10,342 nucleotides of DNA. Origin: CAZTWC01 sp964617105 [NCBI: uncultured Myxococcia bacterium] (lineage in GTDB: Bacteria; CAZTWC01). Numbering within the stretch: position 1 is the first letter of the stretch; each line of letters starts with the position of its first letter. The position numbers and the translations under genes were made by a program. The DNA is taken from contig CAZTWC010000115.1 in assembly GCA_964617105.1 (NCBI GenBank), positions 1-10,342 of the forward strand, written 5' to 3'. Shown here piece after piece: positions 1 through 7,008 of the stretch. Below the pieces are notes generated by a model. That model ran no database searches. It saw only the letters and a program-made list of their open reading frames with translations, and had not been told where the DNA came from.

Positions 1-17
1 ATATCGCTATTTTATCA

Positions 18-1859
18 TTAGTACAACTCCTGGATCAACTCCTGAAATTGATAAGCAATATTCTTCCGTTTAACTTTCATGGTGGGAGTTACCTCACCAT
101 CCTCTTCTAGCAACTTTTTAGGCAGAATGGAAAATCTCTTAACCTGTTCAACTCTGGCTAAATCCTGGTTTACCTGATCTACTTCCGTCTCAATAAGTTT
201 ATAGATTTCTGACTGCCTGGTAAGAGAAGAGTAGGTGGTAAACTGAACTTTGTTCTGCTGAGCAAATTTCACCACATTATCTTCGTCAATAATGATCAGA
301 GCCACCAAATATTTACGCTTATCGCCAATAATAATGGCATCGTTGATATAGGGGCTGAACTTCAGTTGATTTTCAATATTCTGGGGGGCGATATTCTTCC
401 CGCCAGCAGTAACGATAAGATCTTTTTTCCGATCGGTTATCTTCAGGCATCCGAATTGGTCAAACTCTCCCACATCACCGGAATATAGCCAACCTTCCTG
501 CAAGGTGCTGCCGGTGGCTTCTGAATTACGGAAATATCCCTGAAAAACATTGCCTCCCTTAACCAGAATTTCTCCATCCCGGGCTATTTTTACTTCCACA
601 CCGGGCAGTGGCGGGCCCACAGTACCTACCTTGAATTCTCCATTACGATGCAAAGTAGTTGGACCACTCCCTTCGGTCTGACCGTAAACCTCCCGCATCG
701 GTATACCAATGGATTGAAAAAACATTAAAATTTTGGGGCTAATCGGTGCTGCGCCAGAAATGGCTATATGGATTCTCTCCAACCCCAGCCGTTTTTTTAA
801 TCGTTTAAAAACCAGCCAATGGGCCAGGTTAAAGGCCACTTTATTTAAGAATGAAACCCTTCCTTCATTCATCTTTTGGTTGAAAAAACGTTTACCCGCT
901 TTTAGCGCCAGGTTAAAAGCCAATTGTTTAAATCTGGTGGCATCTTTCATGCGGATAAAAATTGCGGAATAGTATTTTTCCCAAATCCGGGGCACGGCAA
1001 AAAAGATAGTGGGAGAAATCTCGACAACGTTTTGAGACACCGTGTCTGGACTTTCTGCAAAATTGACCCGATAACCAAAATGGAGAGCCATAAACACCGA
1101 AAACATCCTTTCGGCAATGTGGCACAGGGGCAAAAAAGAGATGATATTGTCTTTTGGTTTGATGCCTCTAATGGCCTGGCTCAAAGACCAGGTGGTCCAG
1201 CGCAAGTTGTAGTGGCTGAGCATCGCCCCTTTGGGCGGACCGGTAGTGCCAGAGGTGTATATCAGCACCGCTGTATCCTTTGCTTTTATCTCAAAAGCCC
1301 TTTGCTCAAAGGCGCGGAGATTTTCCTGATGGTATTTTTCCCCCATCTGCTGCCATTGGTCAAAACTCATTACCATAGGATCTTTGAAGTGGCGCAACCC
1401 CTCCATATCCCAGACAATGATTTTCTCCAGGAGGGGTAATTTCTCTCTCACCTCAAGGGCTTTGTCCAACTGCTCCTCATTTTCCACAAAATAGAAACGG
1501 GACTGGGAGTGTTCAAGAATATAGGCGCACTCTGCAGCACTATTGGTGGAGTAGATGCCAGCGGTAATCCCTCCGGCGCACATCACCCCCAGATCGATAT
1601 AAAGCCACTGGGGAGTATTTTCGCCGATAATGCAGATACGCTCACCCTTTTTCATCCCCATAGCCAAAAAACCACAGGAGACCTGCCGAACATTGTCCAA
1701 ATATTCCTGGTAGGAGATATCGTGCCAAATACCAAACTCTTTTTTACGCAGAGCCACCCGGTCTGGTTCGTGGTCCACCCGCCGTAAAAAGAGTTTTACC
1801 ACCGTATCTTCGGCTATATTTTTCGGTAATATGGCTTTTTCGGCACTATCCAGTAGCAT
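18..1859 (-). CDS. Long-chain fatty-acid--CoA ligase (AMP-forming acyl-CoA synthetase)
   Basis: Predicted to activate long-chain fatty acids to acyl-CoA through an acyl-adenylate, at the cytoplasmic side. The 613-residue protein has the complete ANL-superfamily motif set: the phosphate loop YTSGTTGPPKG (201-211), YGQTEG (392-397), the adenylate-binding GD (461-462), the hinge DRKKDLIVTAGGKNIAP (476-492), and the C-terminal TPTMKVKR (591-598) whose K595 is the likely catalytic lysine. The TPTMKVKR ending and the overall length resemble the long-chain (LACS/FAA-like) branch rather than acetyl-CoA synthetases. The ATG start has GAGG at 1867-1870 (read on the minus strand), 7 nt upstream. It is the last visible gene of a three-gene run, 41 bp after the exported hydrolase, which suggests it acts on that enzyme's products. 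The chain-length preference is inferred from family only. Only 17 bases follow the TAA stop, so no terminator can be judged. Confidence 0.93.
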   Translation of the reverse strand: MLLDSAEKAILPKNIAEDTVVKLFLRRVDHEPDRVALRKKEFGIWHDISYQEYLDNVRQVSCGFLAMGMKKGERICIIGENTPQWLYIDLGVMCAGGITAGIYSTNSAAECAYILEHSQSRFYFVENEEQLDKALEVREKLPLLEKIIVWDMEGLRHFKDPMVMSFDQWQQMGEKYHQENLRAFEQRAFEIKAKDTAVLIYTSGTTGPPKGAMLSHYNLRWTTWSLSQAIRGIKPKDNIISFLPLCHIAERMFSVFMALHFGYRVNFAESPDTVSQNVVEISPTIFFAVPRIWEKYYSAIFIRMKDATRFKQLAFNLALKAGKRFFNQKMNEGRVSFLNKVAFNLAHWLVFKRLKKRLGLERIHIAISGAAPISPKILMFFQSIGIPMREVYGQTEGSGPTTLHRNGEFKVGTVGPPLPGVEVKIARDGEILVKGGNVFQGYFRNSEATGSTLQEGWLYSGDVGEFDQFGCLKITDRKKDLIVTAGGKNIAPQNIENQLKFSPYINDAIIIGDKRKYLVALIIIDEDNVVKFAQQNKVQFTTYSSLTRQSEIYKLIETEVDQVNQDLARVEQVKRFSILPKKLLEEDGEVTPTMKVKRKNIAYQFQELIQELY

Positions 1860-1900
1860 TAGAGTCCCTCGAATTAATAACTACAAAAGCTCTATATACA

Positions 1901-4900
1901 TTAATAATAAATAACCGGCTTCGGCCGATCCGCGGGAACCGGCTTTTTCCACTCGCAGTTATCATGCTCAAAGCATGGCTGTAAACTCAATTTTTTACCC
2001 CGATGTCTCATAAAGTAGGCGACTAAATTAAACATAAAATTTCCAATATCAAAAGTCTCCACCACCTTACAAACCTTGTTTTTCCCCTGGTTCTCTTTCT
2101 GGCATTTATCTAAACCTTTTTTAAGGACACAAACTGTCTTATCACCGGGATTTTCTTGTTGGCATTTACTCAATGCCTTATCGTACATTACGCCGGGAAA
2201 GGGAAATCCGTGCTTGCCTTGGGGATCGCTATACGGAAAGAGCGCGGCAGAATAACCCCCTAAGGAGTCCTTCTCTTTAAAACCAACTTGCAAGGGGGGA
2301 TCGAGCCTGGGAATATCTGTTCCCCAGATATCTTTTCCTCCACTAAAGTTGTCCACATCCATGTGAACACCGTCACCAGTTGGATTGGTATAACGTTTAT
2401 AACTGTGTACAGCCTCGGCCATGTAGGTATCGAGCAATACCTGGTTGGGAGTCTTATTGTACCGGGGATCAACGTTAATATAATCCACCAGCCCCGAAGA
2501 ACGGCCCACGGTGACGCCGCTGGAAGCAGGCACATTCATATCGCCTACAGTGGTAACCAACAGGGTATGAGTACCTGTGCTCTGTTTGGTCTCGGGATAA
2601 TACAGTGGTTTTTTCTGCAAATGCGCCGCATAAACCGCTGGATCAGAAGAATCGAGCACAAACTGGGCAACAGAGAGGAAGCGGCGTATCTCCGGATTGG
2701 CCCGCCGCAGTCCCAACCCCTCGGCCAGGGCCTTAAGAGAGGCGTTTTTTTTCCAGATTTCACCGTGAAAAGTAAATTGATATTTGAATTTGTTTACAGT
2801 TACAAATGGGGTCACACCCTCTCTCAACCCGCACTTGGTGTCACCGTTTTTCAATTGAGGGCCTTTATAAAAACTGATCACCAGAGGATCTTTCAGATCG
2901 GCTTCTATGCCCGCTCTTACCTGGCCTTTTTCATTGACATAACCGCAGCCTCTCTCGCCATTGGCGATATTTTCAATAACCATAGTATCCCAACTAGAGA
3001 TGCCCTCCAGCTCATCCACCGGAAATGTTTTGTCCTTGTTCAGGTCTGGCACAATGGTCTCGATTAACATTTTATCGGTTTTGGAATCAATGGTGCCCAC
3101 AAACAGAGGGCCCATCATGCGTAATTCCACCGCTTGAGGCACCCCGCCCTGGATAGAGCGGATAGCGATATCGTTAAAACCGCCGCCGCCGGAAACGGGT
3201 ACTACCGTGGTGATCTCCGGCTCCAAAGATCCCACCATAATCGACATGATACCGCCCAAAGAACTACCGGTCATACTAATATACAATTCATTATGAGCCG
3301 GATCCGGATCATCCTTCAAATATCCAACATCTATCTTTCCATCTCCATCAAAGTCACCGGCTAATTCATCAACGCCATCATCATTTACATCGATCCCTTT
3401 CATTATAGTTTTACCGTCAAAAGTTTTAAAAATTCTTACCAACTGCATGTAATCCAGAGCGGATTGCCTTACTACATCCCTGGTGTGAAACAAGTAGGCG
3501 GTCCAAAAATCAGCGCCAGAATCCAACTGTTTATCATTATTAAAATCATGAGCCCGATTTTTTAAAACCGCTTCGGCAAAACTTTCCAAGTCAAAATTTT
3601 TCGCAATGCTGGTAATCAGTATCTTATCGGCCGGCTTTAAACTCACACCGTGGGATACGCAATCAATACTTATGGTGGCCATCCCCAATTTAGCAAAATG
3701 GCCGCCCATGGACATAATCTCAAACCTGGAACCTTTATACCCGTGACCGAGGATTACCAAAGGCGCTGGTTTGCCATCTTTACGGACCGATACCTCTTTG
3801 CGGGGTACAGTTAAGTGAAAATAGATGGTCTCCTCCCGGATGGGAGCCGGTTTGGTTGACAGATCGTTGGGCCAGGACTGTTCGTTCCAGCCTAACTCCT
3901 TGCCATCTTGGTCCTTACGCATAAACAGTTGTGGCGCTTTAAAAATGCCGATTACATGATAGTCGATATAGCGATGCGATTCTATAAAGGCCTTTGATTC
4001 TTCGTTGTCTCTTGCACCTTCAATTATCTTCAAACCCTCAAACCAATCCTCAGTGGGAAGAATATAGGGATTTTTTATATCTTTAAACTGAGACTCTTTT
4101 CCTTCTTTTGTTACTTTTGCTCTCAACACTTCCAACCCACTAATCTTGGGTGGGAATTCTTCTCCCAGATGTTTTTGAATACCGTGCCCATAGAGTCCAT
4201 CGCGTACCACTTTCCAGATCGATTTGGTGGACTGAGTGGTAAAAGTAAAAGCAAAGGCTATATCCTGCAAACTCAAACCCTTTGGCAATACTTCTGGTAA
4301 AGGCCGCAGGGCGGCGGTTTGAGAGGTATGGTTAATAAAGTCAAAAGGAGAACCTACCGGCTTACCGTTTTTATCCTTCAACCTGCGGGTCACCACCAGG
4401 GCATAAGTCGTTCTCTCCTCTAGAGGAACCATGGGCCGTATCACCAGGGTATTGGTCTCTTTTTCATAAAAGGTCATCAGGGCATCTGAACGCGCCGCTA
4501 AATCTTCCCGTTTAGGATTGCGGCCCGGAAGATAATTTGGCGTGTCTAACACTCCATCGGCATCAGTGTCCTCTGGAGGATCCAGTTCGCCGTTATCGTT
4601 TAAATCTTCGCCTTCATCCAGTTTGCCGTTGCCGTTTAAATCTTCACCCGGGTCCAATTTGCCGTTTTTATTGGTATCCTCGTCTGCCTCTTCATAGAGA
4701 AGCGACAGGGTCCAACCCCGGGGATCGTTTTTCCAATAACGGTCTATTTTTTCCAGCACCACTGGGTAGTTGCCGTTACCAAAATCCAGATAGTGAGCCT
4801 TACCAAACTCTTCGGAATCACGATCTACATTGATCAAATAGACCACATCGTCTTCCTGGTTCATAGTGGTATCTTTATGCGCTTTGAGAATAGAGCTTAC

Positions 4901-5242
4901 GTTCAGAGGACCAGAAAAGGGGATGGTAATAGGCTGAAAAACTCCCCAGCCATCCATCTCATCAATCAACTTCCGCACCCGCATTTCCAGTTTGGTCGAC
5001 GCCAGCATAGAGGCGTTTATCCGTAGTCCAGTGGGTGAGGTGGCATCATAACGGGTGGCAATATCATTAGGCAGCGGTATCTCGGGCAGAGGACGGCTAT
5101 AAAAATCAAATTTTACGGTTGTGTCTGCCGGCGGCGCCGGAGCCAAGCCTTGCATTTGCTCTGATAAATGGCATACAGAAAAAAGCAACAACATCGCCAA
5201 AGATGCTGCCATCACTTTTATTAAAAATATTAAACGTTTCAC
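1901..5242 (-). CDS. Large exported alpha/beta hydrolase (VolA-like lipase/esterase) with EF-hand-type calcium loops
   Basis: Predicted secreted or surface hydrolase, 1113 residues, probably an esterase or lipase. Residues 1-24 form a signal peptide (KR, then a hydrophobic core, then FSVC), with C24 as a possible but non-canonical lipobox cysteine. Residues about 44-125 (IPLPND, SPTG, DGWG, ITIPFSGPL) and 264-300 (TLVIRP, TTYALVVT) recall the N-terminal region of VolA-type bacterial lipases, a recognition from memory. Residues 189-236 are four tandem EF-hand-type loops. The catalytic part has LGHG (498-501, oxyanion region), the nucleophile elbow GSSLG (659-663, S661), GDMNVP (900-905, D901 likely acid) and GVHMD (959-963, H960 likely base). 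Two Cys-pair repeats lie at 1026-1065, and C1090 and C1096 follow. The start is GTG with a strong AGGGGAGA site 7 nt upstream. It lies 18 bp after the barrel gene, so co-transcription and possible translational coupling are likely. The substrate is not determinable from sequence. Confidence 0.85.
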   Translation of the reverse strand: MKRLIFLIKVMAASLAMLLLFSVCHLSEQMQGLAPAPPADTTVKFDFYSRPLPEIPLPNDIATRYDATSPTGLRINASMLASTKLEMRVRKLIDEMDGWGVFQPITIPFSGPLNVSSILKAHKDTTMNQEDDVVYLINVDRDSEEFGKAHYLDFGNGNYPVVLEKIDRYWKNDPRGWTLSLLYEEADEDTNKNGKLDPGEDLNGNGKLDEGEDLNDNGELDPPEDTDADGVLDTPNYLPGRNPKREDLAARSDALMTFYEKETNTLVIRPMVPLEERTTYALVVTRRLKDKNGKPVGSPFDFINHTSQTAALRPLPEVLPKGLSLQDIAFAFTFTTQSTKSIWKVVRDGLYGHGIQKHLGEEFPPKISGLEVLRAKVTKEGKESQFKDIKNPYILPTEDWFEGLKIIEGARDNEESKAFIESHRYIDYHVIGIFKAPQLFMRKDQDGKELGWNEQSWPNDLSTKPAPIREETIYFHLTVPRKEVSVRKDGKPAPLVILGHGYKGSRFEIMSMGGHFAKLGMATISIDCVSHGVSLKPADKILITSIAKNFDLESFAEAVLKNRAHDFNNDKQLDSGADFWTAYLFHTRDVVRQSALDYMQLVRIFKTFDGKTIMKGIDVNDDGVDELAGDFDGDGKIDVGYLKDDPDPAHNELYISMTGSSLGGIMSIMVGSLEPEITTVVPVSGGGGFNDIAIRSIQGGVPQAVELRMMGPLFVGTIDSKTDKMLIETIVPDLNKDKTFPVDELEGISSWDTMVIENIANGERGCGYVNEKGQVRAGIEADLKDPLVISFYKGPQLKNGDTKCGLREGVTPFVTVNKFKYQFTFHGEIWKKNASLKALAEGLGLRRANPEIRRFLSVAQFVLDSSDPAVYAAHLQKKPLYYPETKQSTGTHTLLVTTVGDMNVPASSGVTVGRSSGLVDYINVDPRYNKTPNQVLLDTYMAEAVHSYKRYTNPTGDGVHMDVDNFSGGKDIWGTDIPRLDPPLQVGFKEKDSLGGYSAALFPYSDPQGKHGFPFPGVMYDKALSKCQQENPGDKTVCVLKKGLDKCQKENQGKNKVCKVVETFDIGNFMFNLVAYFMRHRGKKLSLQPCFEHDNCEWKKPVPADRPKPVIYY
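2048..2167 (-). repeat. Tandem duplication of a 20-residue Cys-pair motif in the hydrolase C-terminus
   Basis: Two adjacent 60-bp units encode residues 1026-1045 and 1046-1065. Both follow the pattern K-C-Q-x-E-N-x-G-x-K-x-x-V-C, with cysteines at 1027/1038 and 1047/1058, each pair separated by ten residues. The DNA copies have diverged clearly while the Cys, Gln, Glu-Asn and Gly positions are kept, so the duplication is old and its spacing appears constrained. Disulfide-stabilised hairpins in an exported protein are the likely role (inference). Confidence 0.7.
3245..3280 (-). other. Nucleophile elbow of the exported hydrolase (GSSLG, Ser661)
   Basis: Residues 655-666 contain the G-x-S-x-G signature of alpha/beta hydrolases (G659, S661, G663), preceded by a hydrophobic strand and followed by a small-residue helix start (GGIM). 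It lies shortly after the DxDxDG loops at residues 618-641. S661 should be the acyl-enzyme nucleophile. Confidence 0.8.
3320..3391 (-). other. Pair of DxDxDG calcium-type loops before the catalytic serine
   Basis: Residues 618-641 contain two consecutive Asp/Asn-rich loops, one beginning DVNDDGVDE at D618 and one beginning DFDGDGKID at D630. They have acidic or Asn residues at loop positions 1, 3, 5 and 9 and Gly at position 6, as in EF-hand or FG-GAP-type calcium sites. They sit about 20 residues before the catalytic Ser661 and may hold the active-site region in place when calcium is bound. Calcium binding is inferred from the pattern only. Confidence 0.65.
4535..4678 (-). repeat. Four tandem 12-residue EF-hand-type calcium loops (36-bp units)
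   Basis: Residues 189-236 of the hydrolase are four loops with no linker between them, starting at D189, D201, D213 and D225. Each follows D-x-[ND]-x-[ND]-G-x-L-D-x-x, and the first three end in Glu as expected at EF position 12; the fourth ends in Asn. The helices of a classical EF-hand are absent, so this is closer to the bare calcium loops of dockerins or thrombospondin type 3 repeats. At DNA level the central two units are visibly similar (shared segments such as tttaaatcttc and tttgccgtt). Confidence 0.85.
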
Positions 5243-5249
5243 CTTTTAA

Positions 5250-5257
5250 TCTCCCCT
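5250..5257 (-). promoter_or_regulatory. Shine-Dalgarno site supporting the GTG start of the hydrolase
   Basis: On the minus strand AGGGGAGA lies 7 nt upstream of the GTG at 5240-5242. The residues after this GTG (MKRLIFLIK) form the positively charged start of a signal peptide, which supports GTG as the true start. The site lies only a few bases after the stop of the barrel gene (TAA at 5261-5263), so re-initiation by ribosomes finishing that gene is plausible. Confidence 0.75.
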
Positions 5258-5260
5258 GAA

Positions 5261-6835
5261 TTATAGTTGGAAACTCAAAATTACCCGGGCGCCGTAAAGT
5301 CTTTCAGCCATAGTTTTGCCGGCATGATCCACCAATGCACCGGCCGGTCCAGGGACAAACAGCCCACCTTCCAACCCGGCATTGAACTGAGAACCGTATA
5401 TTATACCCCGAAAACGCAAACCCAGGTCAAACTCGGTGCCATAATAGGTGCCAGGCTTACCGTTAAGCGGGTTACGAGGAGTTCCTCCCTCTATTTTGGT
5501 GTTAAAGGGATCGGTATAATCCACTACCTGGCTGGCAGCCATTGCGCCACCGTAAATTTCTAAACCATCCACAGGCCGCCACCACAGACGCGGGAATAGG
5601 GCCACCGTGTTGGAAGCACTGCCCCTGGTAGGAATTCTGTCCAGGCCATCCTGGGGATATCCTATCAGATCGGGATCAGAGGCGTTTACCGGTATCCTGG
5701 CCGTCTGAGCAGCCATTACATAACGGAAAAATAGAAATCCCATGCTGAAATTGGGATCGGTTTTAAAAGCGGTTTGATATTCATCATCATAATTATTGTC
5801 GCCCGAAGCGAACAAAAAATCGAACACCAGGCCCACTTTGCCGGTATCCAACGAGGCTCTGGCAGCCAAAGCCACCTGCCTAATCTTATGGGTGGGGAAA
5901 TCCACCGTAGCGCCCAGGGTGGTTTTACCAGCAATATATGCCCCTTCTGCCTTTAAAGAGAGCAAGTAATCATCGGCAATAGATGTTTCCAGGTTCAGAT
6001 AAAGGTCCACCACATTGGCGTCAATGGTAGAACCGGTGGCATTTTTTTGCCACCGCCTTACCATATAGAGCCCAATTTGAGGAGAAGAACCCTTATTAAA
6101 TATAAAAGCACCCCCCGCCTGCTTGGCCTCATCACCATCCAGCAGATTATCATCCTCACGTACCCGGTCGGCAAACAGGCTGGCTACCATATCCCACTTT
6201 GTATGGGGACCGGTGGCTAAAAATCCACGCAGCACCAGATCGCCATTACGAGGATCGGTAAAAATAGCACTGCCCGGATTCCAGACATCTTCACCATTGT
6301 TGGAAATCAACCCCAGTCCCCAGTGGCTACTCATAAATCCGCCGCCTGCAGTAACATTGGCCCCGTAAGATAGGCGGATAAAAGCCTTGCGAAGAATCTG
6401 ATCATGATAACCTTCCCCGTTTGGCATACCTACTCCATTGACATCGGCTTTTTCCCCGGCAATAACCCCGGCCAGGAATTCATGTTCATATTCAGCCACA
6501 ATAATCAAAGGAATATGGGAATAGATGGCTTCATATTCCACTCCCAGTATAAACTGAGTATTGTAAATAGTTTTGTCGTCATATTTGTGGTTATACTTGT
6601 CCAAAAAAATGGTCGACTGCATATCTTCACTGCGCAAAGTGGCAGACAAAGGTATTTGCAGATGGCCATCGCCAATATGAAACTTTAACTGCGGTTGATA
6701 ATAGGGTATATCACCCTGAATGAGCATCTCTTCGGCGGAAAAATCATTGGCCAGAAGAGAATTGGCTGACAATAAACACAATAAGAGCACTAAAAACTGC
6801 CCGATAAAATTTGACCTTATCAATTTTATCAACAT
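5261..6835 (-). CDS. Predicted outer-membrane beta-barrel protein (porin-like, unassigned family)
   Basis: 524 residues with a clear signal peptide: K4 and R7, a hydrophobic core (about 10-23), and likely cleavage after A29 (SLLA/ND). The rest alternates hydrophobic and polar residues in short aromatic-rich strands and ends in a strand-like RVILSFQL, as outer-membrane barrels do. Recognisable segments are HWGLGL (171-176) followed by NNGEDVWNP (179-187) and FTDPRNGD (192-199), FLFASGDNNYDDE (340-352), and YYGTEFDLGLRFRG (464-477). The FASGDNNxDD segment resembles those in alginate-export-like porins and in a poorly described deltaproteobacterial barrel family, a resemblance from memory. I see no FadL hallmarks. 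It is the first gene of the minus-strand operon, with TAAGGA 7 nt before the ATG and a good promoter upstream. Its cargo is unknown; a role with the exported hydrolase next to it is an inference from operon context. Confidence 0.78.
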   Translation of the reverse strand: MLIKLIRSNFIGQFLVLLLCLLSANSLLANDFSAEEMLIQGDIPYYQPQLKFHIGDGHLQIPLSATLRSEDMQSTIFLDKYNHKYDDKTIYNTQFILGVEYEAIYSHIPLIIVAEYEHEFLAGVIAGEKADVNGVGMPNGEGYHDQILRKAFIRLSYGANVTAGGGFMSSHWGLGLISNNGEDVWNPGSAIFTDPRNGDLVLRGFLATGPHTKWDMVASLFADRVREDDNLLDGDEAKQAGGAFIFNKGSSPQIGLYMVRRWQKNATGSTIDANVVDLYLNLETSIADDYLLSLKAEGAYIAGKTTLGATVDFPTHKIRQVALAARASLDTGKVGLVFDFLFASGDNNYDDEYQTAFKTDPNFSMGFLFFRYVMAAQTARIPVNASDPDLIGYPQDGLDRIPTRGSASNTVALFPRLWWRPVDGLEIYGGAMAASQVVDYTDPFNTKIEGGTPRNPLNGKPGTYYGTEFDLGLRFRGIIYGSQFNAGLEGGLFVPGPAGALVDHAGKTMAERLYGARVILSFQL

Positions 6836-6870
6836 AATTTTTTCCTTAAAACATATTAATAAATAATAAC

Positions 6871-6899
6871 AATTTAGAGTATTTTTAGGTTTATGTCAA
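6871..6899 (-). promoter_or_regulatory. Sigma-70-type promoter for the barrel-hydrolase-ligase operon
   Basis: On the minus strand there is a perfect -35 TTGACA (6899-6894), a 17-bp spacer, and a -10 TAAATT (6876-6871) that matches four of six consensus bases. Transcription would begin near 6864 and give a leader of roughly 30 nt carrying the AAGGA site (6843-6847) before the ATG at 6835. The spacing and orientation fit the downstream gene well. Prediction from sequence only. Confidence 0.55.
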
Positions 6900-6918
6900 T
6901 TGTTGAGTTTTACCTAAA

Positions 6919-6942
6919 TATTGCAAAAAATATCTTGCAATA
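6919..6942. promoter_or_regulatory. Perfect 8-8-8 inverted repeat, candidate operator
   Basis: TATTGCAA (6919-6926) and TTGCAATA (6935-6942) are exact reverse complements separated by 8 bp. This is a typical layout for a dimeric repressor or activator site. It lies about 20 bp upstream of the -35 of the minus-strand promoter and covers the likely -35 region of the plus-strand promoter, so one bound protein could affect both transcripts. No regulator gene is present in the window to pair with it. Confidence 0.5.
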
Positions 6943-6963
6943 ACTGTAGAATTTTGTCATTAT
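6935..6963 (+). promoter_or_regulatory. Possible promoter for the HEAT-repeat gene
   Basis: TTGCAA (6935-6940) followed after 17 bp by CATTAT (6958-6963) matches four of six consensus bases in each hexamer. TAGAAT at 6947-6952 is a better -10 alone but lacks a properly spaced -35. The right half of the inverted repeat overlaps this -35. Low-specificity call in AT-rich DNA. Confidence 0.3.
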
Positions 6964-7008
6964 TCGATAGTTTAAAAATTTGTTCCTTAATAAAATTTAG
7001 AGAAGAAA

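Noticed and set aside
924-1439. Open frame of 171 codons on the plus strand opposite the acyl-CoA synthetase gene
   Set aside because: It runs antisense through conserved ligase motifs and has no recognisable domain.
2288-3067. Open frame of 259 codons on the plus strand opposite the hydrolase gene
   Set aside because: It is antisense to a well-supported coding region, has no recognisable domain, and its translation shows no coherent composition or signal; it is a shadow of the hydrolase codon usage.
5261-6835. Assigning the barrel protein as FadL
   Set aside because: The context would favour it, but the typical FadL N-terminal hatch and NPA-type motifs are not seen and the internal segments look like other porin families.
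6991-6996. TAAAAT as the -10 box for the HEAT-repeat gene
   Set aside because: It has no plausible -35 at proper spacing and would start transcription only a few bases before the ATG, leaving no room for a ribosome site.
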